Positions 9,301 to 17,370 of a DNA stretch of 60,648 nucleotides are shown piece by piece. A program made the translations under genes and the position numbers. Under the pieces are notes generated by a model that did not search any database, was not told where the DNA came from, and worked only from the letters and a program-made list of their open reading frames with translations. This stretch comes from Akkermansiaceae bacterium (GTDB taxonomy: Bacteria > Verrucomicrobiota > Verrucomicrobiia > Verrucomicrobiales > Akkermansiaceae): the NCBI GenBank assembly GCA_021200315.1, contig JAJQGU010000056.1:1-60648 (forward strand). The letters are read 5' to 3'. Every line of letters begins with the position of its first letter. Position 1 is the first letter of the stretch.

Positions 9301-10537
9301 GCATGGCATCGCAAGCGAGATTGGCAGCATTGCTATGCAACGTAAAACCAGTGCGGAAAATCTGAAGAACTTGATCACTGCAGATAATTGTCAGCAGGGT
9401 ATGAAACTTTTCCTGGAACACTTTGATGGTGGAAGATTGCTCACACTCGCGCAGGAAATCAATGCGTCTGGCAATGTGCTCAGCGATATTAAGAAGCTAT
9501 TTAGCGTAAAGCATTCTGCACAGTGGATTGCATCTACCGGAGAAGATGAAATCCGGAAACTGACCACAGAATATGAGTTTGTAAAAAATACGAACCTGAT
9601 GCTCAATGTATCGACAAGCTCAAAAGAAAATGCATTTAAGGAGTGGAGAGAATTTCTGAAGTTCATCGGATTCTCTTGTGAAGCCGTCCAGACAACATAT
9701 CCTGCTCTCAAGAAATTCTTCGGATATCTTCTTATGATTGTCAACTATGAAGACATTTTGCCGGATATCATGAAGCAACTTCTTGACGAAATGACAGAGC
9801 ATACCACGGAAATCAGAGATATCTTGGCAGATACAGTTTCGGTATTTTCAACTATTTATAGTCCTTATTTAAAGGGATTCAACACAGTTGAAATCGAAGA
9901 TATCAAAAATTCCATCAAGGATGATATGTTTGTGCTGTCTGCGACAAAGAGCAATGCAACAGTGAAAAAAGCCGCTGAAGATTCACGAAAGAATCAGATC
10001 AAGGCGCAGTTGTTTGAGCTTTGGAGCACAAAGACAGGAGGTACAAAGAATCCACATCAATGGTCTAAAAAACACAGGACACCGATTCTCTGCTGTATTG
10101 ATGAGGATACTTATGCAACCGCCAAGAAGGTATTTGCTACGCTAAACAGCACGGTGCAAACCGAAGCTGAAATTCGGTATGCACTGGAATTCTTGGAAAA
10201 TGCTACCTTCTTCGAGAAAATCGAGAGCGATGAGTTCCGGAACAAGCGCTTTATGGAACGCATTGTTGGATATTACGCAAGATTGCTTCCTGATATCAAC
10301 CCCATTCGGACTGCGCTGGAAAATTTAGCAGTGGACGTATATGATTGGACGGATGATCCAACTGTTCGCAAAAAAATCGAATCCATGGCCAGAGCGGAAT
10401 ACAACGCAGGCGGAAGCGATAATGCCATCAGTACCATCGATTCTATGAAGGAAAATGAATTGAGAGATTGGCTCAAAATGCTGGTTTCTAAAGATATGGA
10501 ATTAGGAGTTAAAATTATCAATAACGGAGGGAGATAA
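6371..10537 (+). CDS. brxC: BrxC/PglY-type large P-loop ATPase of the BREX-4 system
   Basis: A 1,388-residue protein. I choose the ATG at 6371 (MSSNNEKKYCEYF) because GAGGAG at 6355-6360 lies 10 nt upstream; an in-frame ATG six codons earlier lies inside brxP. A Walker A motif (GAYGTGKS) is at residues 66-73 and a Walker B-like IVLIWDEFSDFF near residue 250. The long C-terminal part is mostly helical, with no membrane segment. Size, early P-loop and position between brxP and pglZ fit the BrxC/PglY ATPase, a core BREX component needed for modification and phage exclusion. Translation is probably coupled to brxP because only one base separates the stop from this start. Confidence 0.85.
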   Translation: MSSNNEKKYCEYFNVNEVYFPCIDESAINAGVDWSATYPHETFIELLNSTEKMLGGTTNRSLWIHGAYGTGKSQCAYALKKLLDVSAEEFEAYWDKYASLKKYSGLKKKLLGHKEHGVMTAYRYASGSITTPQQLFFAVQESIKASLDQIPDSYKGENTLKESVIAWLEDPAHNSFVNTLLLKPQWMAQFSQSTADEIINTLKKRSDVSGLMDSIFKLAAEEGITALSLTADSLCKWIKDVVTNNKTKIVLIWDEFSDFFRQNRNSLDEFQKIVSLCEETHFYFVIVTHPISSIAGASVSSDGPMSVVQQRFNKVGITLPPNIAFELAGHAFSVIHAAKDAWDSMTGDLSARVPDSRNAVMKATDVKDERIMQHMLPIQPMAALVLKNIASAFQSNQRSMFDFIKTPKDLDVQDFQWFIQNTSPVSDRAFLTIDMLWDFFYDKGKDYLSSDIKLILDTFPQQTNLQEKEKIVLKTILIMQSVDQRLGGSVPLLKPTDQNLSYAFEGDAQEYENECKSIAKALVTKGVLIQTPVADGKKAYSVAILAGDGAKIDRLKEEVRKRGNIDKLIAEGQQLPTALGLTPPLRLRYARSMDTGALPVVTITNFVKSMDALKAKDLNWHFYAVLALAKTEEEAQAFRNLIKKNMGNAAYRNITVIDALSSPLGLEEFEKYVDYSAMSIYYNGNNKSQSEDNARKAKEVLDRTWKDRIHDGQFIVWTYDNQGGEKATGAASVHTILQTIVLKCFKYTFDFTKGLTETQLKLTQPKPVAKYGMDVLEIKGLIAGCEKSVLGKVWKRENYWKDSELASDPVSIIKKSIDTMIEQSFKAGGRVSIDEIYDFLESTYGFAPCNVTAFVVGFLLKEYKTDPYRFQDSAGASESMTPDKLSEMIGNYMNGKSKTTYIVSLTPEEKAFYEITETAWGVAQNSCASPAQAGSLIQARMREIVYPVWTLEEVDNTGVYDIVKKYIKLVQSEAKVAHGIASEIGSIAMQRKTSAENLKNLITADNCQQGMKLFLEHFDGGRLLTLAQEINASGNVLSDIKKLFSVKHSAQWIASTGEDEIRKLTTEYEFVKNTNLMLNVSTSSKENAFKEWREFLKFIGFSCEAVQTTYPALKKFFGYLLMIVNYEDILPDIMKQLLDEMTEHTTEIRDILADTVSVFSTIYSPYLKGFNTVEIEDIKNSIKDDMFVLSATKSNATVKKAAEDSRKNQIKAQLFELWSTKTGGTKNPHQWSKKHRTPILCCIDEDTYATAKKVFATLNSTVQTEAEIRYALEFLENATFFEKIESDEFRNKRFMERIVGYYARLLPDINPIRTALENLAVDVYDWTDDPTVRKKIESMARAEYNAGGSDNAISTIDSMKENELRDWLKMLVSKDMELGVKIINNGGR

Positions 10538-10542
10538 AGGCC

Positions 10543-12807
10543 ATGTTATGTAATGAAGTCGAAAAATACATAGCGAGTGCACAGGGAACCCCCTTTTTCT
10601 ATGCTGTCGGTGATGATGATTATGCGGAGATTCTCTCGGAATTAAAGCAGAGAGGCATTGTGGTTGATCGAGTCAGTGATTTCTGCCCTAGGGATGATAA
10701 ATATCCGGATTTAGTCGATATTATTGACCATTTCAGAACCTTGGATATTGATTGCAACACAAATAAACATGTCTTAATTGGGCTTGGAGAATACTTGGCA
10801 CTGAGAGGATCTGTTTTTGCGGAGCAGACTTTGAGGCAGTTGAAAAACACTACACTTGGAACTGCGCGCGTTATTTTACTGTTAAGGTCGGTTAGGTCTC
10901 AAGTAGATAGCATGGTCAACGATGACATCAGATTGTCTGCGCAAAAAAGAGTGCACATTACTCCAAATGCTTTTTCAATGGTCTCCATCTCCAGAATGAA
11001 ATATTCGCTCAAAGACGATGTCGCAAACGGCGTAAAGGGATTGTTGCGTCGGTTGGAAGACGGTGCAGCTGGAATTTGCAGTGTAAATACGAACATGGAG
11101 TTTCGAGATTCCATTTATCCCGTTTCAAGTATCAATACCGCTTATGAAGCGCTTGTTAATACGCTGAAGGATTTTGATATTGCGGAGAAATATGGAACTG
11201 AGGATCAGTGGAATAGGCTTTTTCAAGAGCTTTCTAAAAAGAAAAGCCTTGACACTGTATATACCGAGAACAACATAACCAATGATATAGAGGATAAGCT
11301 CTATCTGAAATGTGCTGGATTAGAATTTCGCAATTGGCTTTACTTCATTTTCCTTAAGCAGTACATCGACAAGATAGAGAATGAATACCTGAAGTATGTT
11401 GTTGAAATGACAGAGCAATTTGACTTGCTTAAGAACAACATTCTTAATTTAATCATTGGTGTGGATAGGTCAGATCCCAGGTATGAACAATTTTACTGGG
11501 ACAGGAAGAAGCTAATTAGTGGATTTCCTGAGTCTGACCTTGCTATTTTTGTTCATGCGAATGAGGTAGATCCAGAGGAAAGCATTTACCGCTTTACAGA
11601 CACAACTGATCTGGAATGCTCCGAAATTATAAAGTGGATCTCCAAGCATGGCTACATCGAAGAGATTAATACAATATATCCTGCACTGAGACAGTATCTG
11701 GCCGATTATGTTTTCGATTGTGGAGACCTTTCTGAATTGCTTACGCAGTATTTTAAGCAATATCGAATGAGGAAGATTAAAAATTATATCGATGACGAGT
11801 TTCTTGAGCAAGTCATATCAAACGCTAAAGATTTGCCGTATACCAGACTAGAAACACGCGACAGTGCGATCTTGAATATAACTGAAAAACAATCGTCCTT
11901 TCTGTACTGGATCGATGCACTAGGGGTGGAATTTTTACCCTATATAACAGCTCTCGTGGAGAAAAAAGGATTAGCAATGCATGTAGATATTACATATGCA
12001 GAACTACCGACCATTACATCCATTAATAAGTCATTCTATGAGAACTGGCCTGGTTCAAAGTTTAAAGAGGAAAAACTGGATGATATCAAGCACAAGGCTA
12101 AGGGTGGGTATAGCTTTGAAAAATGTGATGCTCCTATCCATTTAGTGTCTGAGCTAAAAGTGATTGAATGTGCTGTCGATAGGGCTGCTACCAAACTGGC
12201 AATGCATACATGTAAGACCTTTGTGATTGCAAGTGACCATGGCGCATCCCGACTTGCGGTAATTCAGCGCCAAGAAGAAAAGTATGAAACTGATACAAAA
12301 GGCGAACACTCCGGCCGTTGCTGCAAAGAATTTGATGGCTGTGACCTGCCCTATGCAATCTTAGAAAATGGATATTTAGTGCTGGCAGATTACGGACGAT
12401 TCAAGGGCAGTAGAGCCGCCAATGTTGAAGTGCATGGAGGGGCATCGCTGGAAGAAGTGATTGTGCCTGTCATTACGCTTAAACTCAAAAAGCAATCTAA
12501 TATTGTTGATATTAAGGTTATTAAGCCTGACTCAATTTATGCTGACCGTCATAATGGAACGTCAATTAATCTCTACATTTCGGATATAAAGACCTCTGAG
12601 AACGTGAGTATTGTCATTGGAGATAAGCGTTACAAGGCGGTTTGCAAAGATGCAACACATTTCGCCGTTGATATGCCGGACATTAAACGCGCTAAAAAAG
12701 ATATATCCGCCAATGTATTTGATGGTGACGATTTAGTTGGAAACGTAAGATTCAACGTAAAGGGTAAAATGGCTGCTGTAGTCAGTGACTTCGATGATCT
12801 GATTTAA
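10543..12807 (+). CDS. pglZ: PglZ-domain protein of the BREX-4 system (alkaline phosphatase superfamily)
   Basis: A 754-residue protein with GGAGG 11 nt before the ATG and 5 nt after brxC. The C-terminal third carries the PglZ fold: YWIDALGVE near residue 456 (metal-binding Asp), ASDHGASR near 563 (Asp and His ligands), and EVHGGASLEEVIVPVI near 630, the usual end of PglZ domains. The N-terminal 450 residues are a mainly helical region typical of BREX PglZ proteins. PglZ is the one gene shared by all BREX types; its exact reaction is not settled, and phosphatase-type hydrolysis is inferred from the fold. All visible metal-ligand motifs are intact. Confidence 0.85.
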   Translation: MLCNEVEKYIASAQGTPFFYAVGDDDYAEILSELKQRGIVVDRVSDFCPRDDKYPDLVDIIDHFRTLDIDCNTNKHVLIGLGEYLALRGSVFAEQTLRQLKNTTLGTARVILLLRSVRSQVDSMVNDDIRLSAQKRVHITPNAFSMVSISRMKYSLKDDVANGVKGLLRRLEDGAAGICSVNTNMEFRDSIYPVSSINTAYEALVNTLKDFDIAEKYGTEDQWNRLFQELSKKKSLDTVYTENNITNDIEDKLYLKCAGLEFRNWLYFIFLKQYIDKIENEYLKYVVEMTEQFDLLKNNILNLIIGVDRSDPRYEQFYWDRKKLISGFPESDLAIFVHANEVDPEESIYRFTDTTDLECSEIIKWISKHGYIEEINTIYPALRQYLADYVFDCGDLSELLTQYFKQYRMRKIKNYIDDEFLEQVISNAKDLPYTRLETRDSAILNITEKQSSFLYWIDALGVEFLPYITALVEKKGLAMHVDITYAELPTITSINKSFYENWPGSKFKEEKLDDIKHKAKGGYSFEKCDAPIHLVSELKVIECAVDRAATKLAMHTCKTFVIASDHGASRLAVIQRQEEKYETDTKGEHSGRCCKEFDGCDLPYAILENGYLVLADYGRFKGSRAANVEVHGGASLEEVIVPVITLKLKKQSNIVDIKVIKPDSIYADRHNGTSINLYISDIKTSENVSIVIGDKRYKAVCKDATHFAVDMPDIKRAKKDISANVFDGDDLVGNVRFNVKGKMAAVVSDFDDLI

Positions 12808-12819
12808 GGAGGCACGTTG

Positions 12820-14313
12820 ATGAATTGTGATGATAAACTCAGAGACTGTTTCGATGAAATGGTCGTCTATAAAGATTTAAAAAAGACAAATTTTTTTTCC
12901 ACACTGAGTCTGCCGGCTTTTATGCGTGACTGGCTTCTAAAGAAATTTGAAGACGATGAAGGAAATTTTGACCGGGATGATTTAACCCGTTTTGTAAAAA
13001 AGTATATTCCCAGAAAAGATGATTGGATTTCAATAAAGAACCGAGTCATTGTTGAGGGTGAGCGTGTAAAATTCTTAGCTAAGGTTTCTGTCAATATTGA
13101 CATTAAGACCGGAGAGGTATCTTTTGCACTGCCAGATTATGGCCTTGGATACAAGGAAACCATTATTGAAAGTGATGTATGGGATGCTTGCAAAGAAGAC
13201 TTAGTTCATGGCGGAGATATTTGGGGAATGATCGAACTAGGTTATCGCTCTCCGGAAGAGTTTGACATCGAATTTGAATATGAATCCAAGCGCTCCAGAG
13301 GCAAGACATCACAGGATGGAAAAATAAAATTGGTGTCTTTTAAAAATTTCTGCCCTTATCAGATTGACCTGGATCAGTATAAGGATGCCAGAAGCGAGTT
13401 TACTATCGAGGAATGGCTTGATGCCATTCTTGGTGCTGTTGACTATAACGCTAAAGGATATAAGTCGGAAGAAGAAAAATTAACTATGATTACTCGACTG
13501 CTTCCTTTTGTTGAAAAACGACTGAATCTGATTGAATTGGCACCGAAAGGCACTGGGAAATCGTATCTATTTGGAAATGTAAGCAGGTACGGATGGCTTT
13601 CCAGCGGCGGAACAATGAGTAGAGCCAAGATGTTCTATGATCAGACTAAACGAAAAGAAGGTCTGATATCTGCATGTGACTACGTTACACTAGACGAGGT
13701 TCAAACTATTTCGTTTACAGATACAGATGAAATGCGGGGCGCACTGAAGGGATACATGGAGAATGGCAAATTCACAGTCGGTGATTACCAGGGTGTGGCC
13801 TATGCAGGCGTAGTTTTGTGCGGAAATATCAGACAGGAAATTATGGATGCGGACGGATACAGTAATATGTTTACGGAGTTGCCGGTAATCTTCCATGAGT
13901 CAGCACTGATTGAAAGATTTCATGGATTCATCAAGGGGTGGCATATCCCGAGAATGAATGATGATTTGAAAATCGATGGGTGGGCGCTGAACTCTGAATA
14001 TTTCTGCTCAATTATGCATGAACTGAGAGATGACATGACCTACCGCAGTATTGTTGACGATCTTGTAATTGTACCCGATGGCGCGGATACAAGAGACACG
14101 GAGGCGGTAAAAAGAATCGCAACAGCATACTTAAAACTCCTATTCCCCCATGTACAAAGTGCTTCCGATATCTCAACCAGAGAATTTAGACGCTATTGCC
14201 TAGATAGGGCCAGAAAAATGAGGGATACAATTAAGTACCAGCTTGGCTTGCTTGATGTAGAATACAGCGGCAAAGACCTTCCAATGTTTGGTATTAGAGA
14301 GTTTGGTGAGTAA
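12820..14313 (+). CDS. brxL: BrxL AAA+ ATPase, short form without an evident Lon protease domain
   Basis: A 497-residue protein. I prefer the ATG at 12820, because AAGGAGG at 12806-12812 lies 7 nt upstream, over the TTG three bases earlier. Walker A is APKGTGKS at residues 241-248, and a Walker B-like VTLDEVQ follows near residue 290. The N-terminal segment (CFDEMVVYKDL, KYIPRKDDW) matches the start of BrxL proteins. Type 1 BrxL proteins are, from memory, about 680 residues and end in a Lon-like domain with a Ser-Lys dyad. Here the sequence stops about 180 residues earlier and no such dyad is visible, so it is probably a DNA-dependent AAA+ motor only. It is the last of the four core BREX-4 genes. 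Confidence 0.8.
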   Translation: MNCDDKLRDCFDEMVVYKDLKKTNFFSTLSLPAFMRDWLLKKFEDDEGNFDRDDLTRFVKKYIPRKDDWISIKNRVIVEGERVKFLAKVSVNIDIKTGEVSFALPDYGLGYKETIIESDVWDACKEDLVHGGDIWGMIELGYRSPEEFDIEFEYESKRSRGKTSQDGKIKLVSFKNFCPYQIDLDQYKDARSEFTIEEWLDAILGAVDYNAKGYKSEEEKLTMITRLLPFVEKRLNLIELAPKGTGKSYLFGNVSRYGWLSSGGTMSRAKMFYDQTKRKEGLISACDYVTLDEVQTISFTDTDEMRGALKGYMENGKFTVGDYQGVAYAGVVLCGNIRQEIMDADGYSNMFTELPVIFHESALIERFHGFIKGWHIPRMNDDLKIDGWALNSEYFCSIMHELRDDMTYRSIVDDLVIVPDGADTRDTEAVKRIATAYLKLLFPHVQSASDISTREFRRYCLDRARKMRDTIKYQLGLLDVEYSGKDLPMFGIREFGE

Positions 14314-14318
14314 TTAAA

Positions 14319-14519
14319 ATGAAAGAATTCAGCTGTTATGTTTGCGGAAAGGCAGCCTTGACGAGAAACGAGGTTGGTCTAACTAAAAAACTGATTAATC
14401 CAAAAGCAGTCAATTTCTATTGTATTGATTGCCTAGCTGAGTACTTGGAAGTAACTACTGAAGAGCTGGAAACCAAAATCGAAGAGTTTAAGGACGAGGG
14501 TTGTACCCTCTTTAAGTGA
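14319..14519 (+). CDS. 66-residue zinc-ribbon-like protein of the BREX-4 locus
   Basis: It lies between brxL (5 nt gap) and the cysteine desulfurase (9 nt gap), in the same operon. Two Cys pairs, CYVCG near residues 6-10 and CIDC near residues 35-38, make a typical four-cysteine zinc ribbon. The C-terminus is an acidic helix (TTEELETKIEEFKDEG) followed by one extra cysteine near residue 62. It has no enzyme motif. It could be a metal-dependent adaptor, a sulfur-carrier partner of the desulfurase or a small DNA-binding regulator; the sequence does not decide among these. Confidence 0.7.
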   Translation: MKEFSCYVCGKAALTRNEVGLTKKLINPKAVNFYCIDCLAEYLEVTTEELETKIEEFKDEGCTLFK

Positions 14520-14528
14520 GGTCGGATT

Positions 14529-15659
14529 GTGAAAGAGTACATCTATGCGGATAATGCCGCGACATCTAAACTGAATATTGAAGCCTTCGAGGCAATGAAG
14601 CCGTTTCTGATGGAGCAGTATGCAAATGCCTCACAGCCGTATTCGTTTGCACACCCCGCAAAAATAGCTCTTAAAAATGCACGAGAAACTGTAGCATGTT
14701 CTATCGGCGCATCGCCAGATGAAATATTTTTTACATCCGGTGGCACTGAAAGCGACAATTGGGCTATTAAGGGAGCGGCTGGCCTTTTCCCGGAGCGAAC
14801 GGAACTAATTACATCGGAGATTGAACACCATGCCGTTTTGCATTCAGTTAATGCGATGACTGCATTCGGTCTGTCTATACAATATTTACCTGTAGATAGA
14901 GAAGGAGTTGTTCATCCGAGCGCTTTAAGAAATTTAATAACAGGTAAAACAAAGCTCGTCTCTGTAATGCTATCCAATAACGAAGTTGGAACAATAGAAC
15001 CGATATCCGAACTCGCGGAGATTGCACATGCACAAGGTGCTCTCTTTCATTCGGATGCTGTGCAGAGTGTTGGGCATATTCCTATTAATGTTAGAGAACT
15101 AGGAGTAGATATGTTGTCTGCTTCTGCGCATAAATTTAATGGTCCTAAAGGAATTGGATTCCTTTATGTGAAAAGCGGGTTAGATATTCCTCCGTTAAAT
15201 GACGGAGGTGCTCAAGAGTTTAGAAAGCGTGCCGGAACTGAAAATATAGCTTCAATTGTCGGAATGGCTACAGCGCTTAAGTGCTGCTGTTCACATCTAA
15301 AAGAAACGGGCAATTATCTTTTAAAGCTGGAGTCTATTCTTCTTTCAATGTTAGACGATGCCAAAGTTGACTATTTGAGAAATGGCGCAAAAACGCATAC
15401 ACCAGGGAATATAAGCCTTTCATTCAAAGATGCACAGGGAGAATTGTTGCTACACAGGCTTGATTTGATTGGTATATGTGTTTCAACCGGGTCGGCCTGT
15501 GACGGTCAAAACACGCAGATATCGCATGTTCTAAAAGCAATGAAAATACCGGAAGAATACGCATTTGGAACAATTCGTGTGTCATTGAGCAAAGATAATA
15601 CCGAAGAAGAAGTAAGAAAAATCGGAAATGCCCTGATTAAGATTCTGAAGTCTAGCTAG
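14529..15659 (+). CDS. Cysteine desulfurase (NifS/IscS/DndA class), likely sulfur donor for the defence locus
   Basis: A 376-residue PLP enzyme that takes sulfur from L-cysteine as a protein persulfide. The start is GTG, with GAGG just upstream. The N-terminal YADNAATSKLN is the usual opening of the family. The PLP lysine is K202 in SASAHKFNG, and the catalytic cysteine is C324 in STGSAC. It is complete. A desulfurase next to a PAPS-reductase-like PP-loop enzyme is the arrangement seen in dnd and ssp phosphorothioation loci, so it most likely feeds sulfur to BrxP rather than serving general Fe-S assembly. An Fe-S maturation role for BrxP's cysteine clusters is an alternative. Confidence 0.85.
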   Translation: MKEYIYADNAATSKLNIEAFEAMKPFLMEQYANASQPYSFAHPAKIALKNARETVACSIGASPDEIFFTSGGTESDNWAIKGAAGLFPERTELITSEIEHHAVLHSVNAMTAFGLSIQYLPVDREGVVHPSALRNLITGKTKLVSVMLSNNEVGTIEPISELAEIAHAQGALFHSDAVQSVGHIPINVRELGVDMLSASAHKFNGPKGIGFLYVKSGLDIPPLNDGGAQEFRKRAGTENIASIVGMATALKCCCSHLKETGNYLLKLESILLSMLDDAKVDYLRNGAKTHTPGNISLSFKDAQGELLLHRLDLIGICVSTGSACDGQNTQISHVLKAMKIPEEYAFGTIRVSLSKDNTEEEVRKIGNALIKILKSS

Positions 15660-15674
15660 CAATAGGGGGCTGCT

Positions 15675-16066
15675 ATGGCCAACAGAAGTAAACTTAGACT
15701 ATTGTATCTGTATCAATACCTTGTTCATAATACAGATGCAGAGCATCCAATGTCCACTATGGAACTCATAAGGATGCTTAAGAATGAATATGACCTCACC
15801 GTAACAAGAAATACAATCAGTGATGATTTAAGCATTTACATGATTGCGGGCTCCATATCGAACACTATGAATCAGCCCAAAATAAATACTATTATGATGG
15901 TCAAGTTTACAGCACAACGGAATTAAAGATTTTAGCAGATGCTGTTGCATCTTCTAAATTTATAACACAGCGAAAAAGTGAGGCCCTTATTGCAAAACTG
16001 CTTGCATTAACAAATACTCAAAATGCAAATATGCTACGTCGCCATTCGAGCAATAAGAATTGTTGA
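15675..16066 (+). pseudogene. Broken WYL-type transcriptional regulator
   Basis: Residues 1-55 encode a winged-helix start (RSKLRLLYLYQYL, STMELIRMLKNEY, TRNTISDDL) preceded by AGGGGG. A frameshift near 15840 then moves the frame. In the other frame the family resumes: HDCGLHIEHYES, YYYDGQVYSTTELKILADAV, SSKFITQRKSEALIAKL, and it stops at 16064-16066. The WYL domain proper and C-terminus are missing. WYL regulators often control BREX and other defence operons, so this was probably the local repressor. Its loss predicts deregulated expression of the upstream operon. Confidence 0.7.
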
Positions 16067-16301
16067 CCCAGACTGCGTTTTGAAACAGTACAGAGAGATG
16101 CTTCTAAATGCGGCTAATGATTAGTAATAGCAAGTATTAACTGATTTGTATAAATCGAAAATTCCGGACAGACGCATAAACCACTTCATTTGTAATTACG
16201 GCCTGATATCATGTATATTCACCATCCTAATTTAAATCGTTGGTGCAGATTATACGTGATAACACAGACAGAATACAGCATGTTTAAGGGAGGGGTATTG
16301 A
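16067..16301. other. Non-coding decayed stretch
   Basis: There is no frame of useful length and stops occur in all frames. It probably contains the eroded remainder of the WYL gene and an intergenic region. A GGGAGGGG Shine-Dalgarno-like run at 16289-16295 precedes the TTG of the next remnant. Confidence 0.4.
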
Positions 16302-16542
16302 TTGGAAACTTCGGATATATACTCTGTTGAAAATGCATACAAACAGTTTGCCTAATGGCTGAGAATCAACCTTTTTGGTTGCAGGAACGCTTGCTGTGCA
16401 AAGGCTGTATGCTAGCGAAAAAATTGATGATGAGCAGATTGTGCGATATGCAACCATGTGCGTTGAACAGTACCGAGGAATTGTCCCCAATTATGCGAAA
16501 TTGACTCAAAGTGAAATCTTTGCGCCAAAGGCTGGAAAATAG
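16302..16542 (+). pseudogene. Remnant of a small unrecognised gene
   Basis: A TTG at 16302 after GGGAGGGG starts METSDIYSVENAYKQFA and then meets TAA. In another frame, after a shift near 16360, the sequence continues as FLVAGTLAVQRLYASEK and YATMCVEQYRGIVPNYAKL, ending in TAG at 16540-16542. It looks like a gene of about 75-80 codons with at least one frameshift. I do not recognise the family; the style is Firmicutes-like mobile-element cargo. Confidence 0.4.
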
Positions 16543-16544
16543 CA

Positions 16545-17262
16545 TTTCAGTGTTATCTCTGTCGGAAATTGCTGGAGTAAATGCTTTAGCATATGATGCA
16601 TTGAAGGAAGTGTCCGTGACCATTTGCGCGGATTTTTCCATACGATTCCTGCATTCCTTATTGCCTACGGCGATGAAAGCACTACCCTTGCGAGCTTTGA
16701 CACACTTGTACCGGAAGAGGTCTTCTGAGCGGTTACTGTCAAATCCGCAGAACGGTCAGGGTGTGACACTCGATCAATTTCAACGACGCTGTTCAGGAGT
16801 TCCTGAAAAGGCGGGCTGACCTTGCAAATTACTTCGAACCGGATCACAAGGGAGATATTTTTGATTACATTCCTCCGCAGCGTACAAACCAGATTTCTAC
16901 GCCTAAAAAGGTTGTGCAGGATATGGAGGACAGGCTTGAACAGGAAAATCCCGGATGCAACCTTCGCCGACCTGTATATGAAGTCGGGAATGTATATAAC
17001 GGAAATTGTAACAAGGCTCTACCAAAGCAAACACATAAAGGCACTTTATCCTGATGGCGCTGAAAGGCTGAATCTTATCTTTGCTAAGCAAGTGTACGGT
17101 TGTGCGCTGACAGAAATCATATATCGTATTTGCCTGCGTTATATTCTCGGATTCAGTGATGAGATACACATCGAAAAGAATAACATTCGTCTTTGCGATA
17201 CCCTGAAATATGCAAAGAACAGAACAATGGATGCAGAGATGCGGAAATTATTTGATTTGTAA
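16545..17262 (+). pseudogene. Remnant of a restriction-type helicase/N6-adenine methylase gene
   Basis: Several frames together read as one decayed gene: ALAYDALKEVSDHLRGF, TIPAFLIAYGDESTTLASFDTLVPEEVF (then TGA), FNDAVQEFLKRRADLANYFE, DIFDYIPPQRTNQISTPKKVVQ, and TFADLYMKSGMYITEIVTRLY through to KLFDL. The QxTPKKVVxxM and DxYMKSGxYITEIVxRLY blocks are like the methylase part of large DEAD-helicase/N6-methyltransferase restriction proteins of Firmicutes. At least three frameshifts or stops and internal loss make it non-functional. It suggests that a second restriction system once occupied this island. Family identity is from remembered motifs. Confidence 0.5.
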
Positions 17263-17370
17263 AAAATTATAACTGAGAGATAGCAACATGAAAACGAATG
17301 ACAGAACACTTACAGATTTAATGAAGACCGTAGATAATAGCAAGGAACAGGAGTAAAAGGATACAATAGA

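Noticed and set aside
2042-15659. Interpretation as a canonical dndABCDE or sspABCD locus
   Set aside because: PglZ and BrxL homologues are present and DndB/D/E or SspB-like genes are not, so BREX type 4 fits better.
17288-17356. 22-codon frame just before the serine recombinase
   Set aside because: Too short, no recognisable family, in a decayed region.
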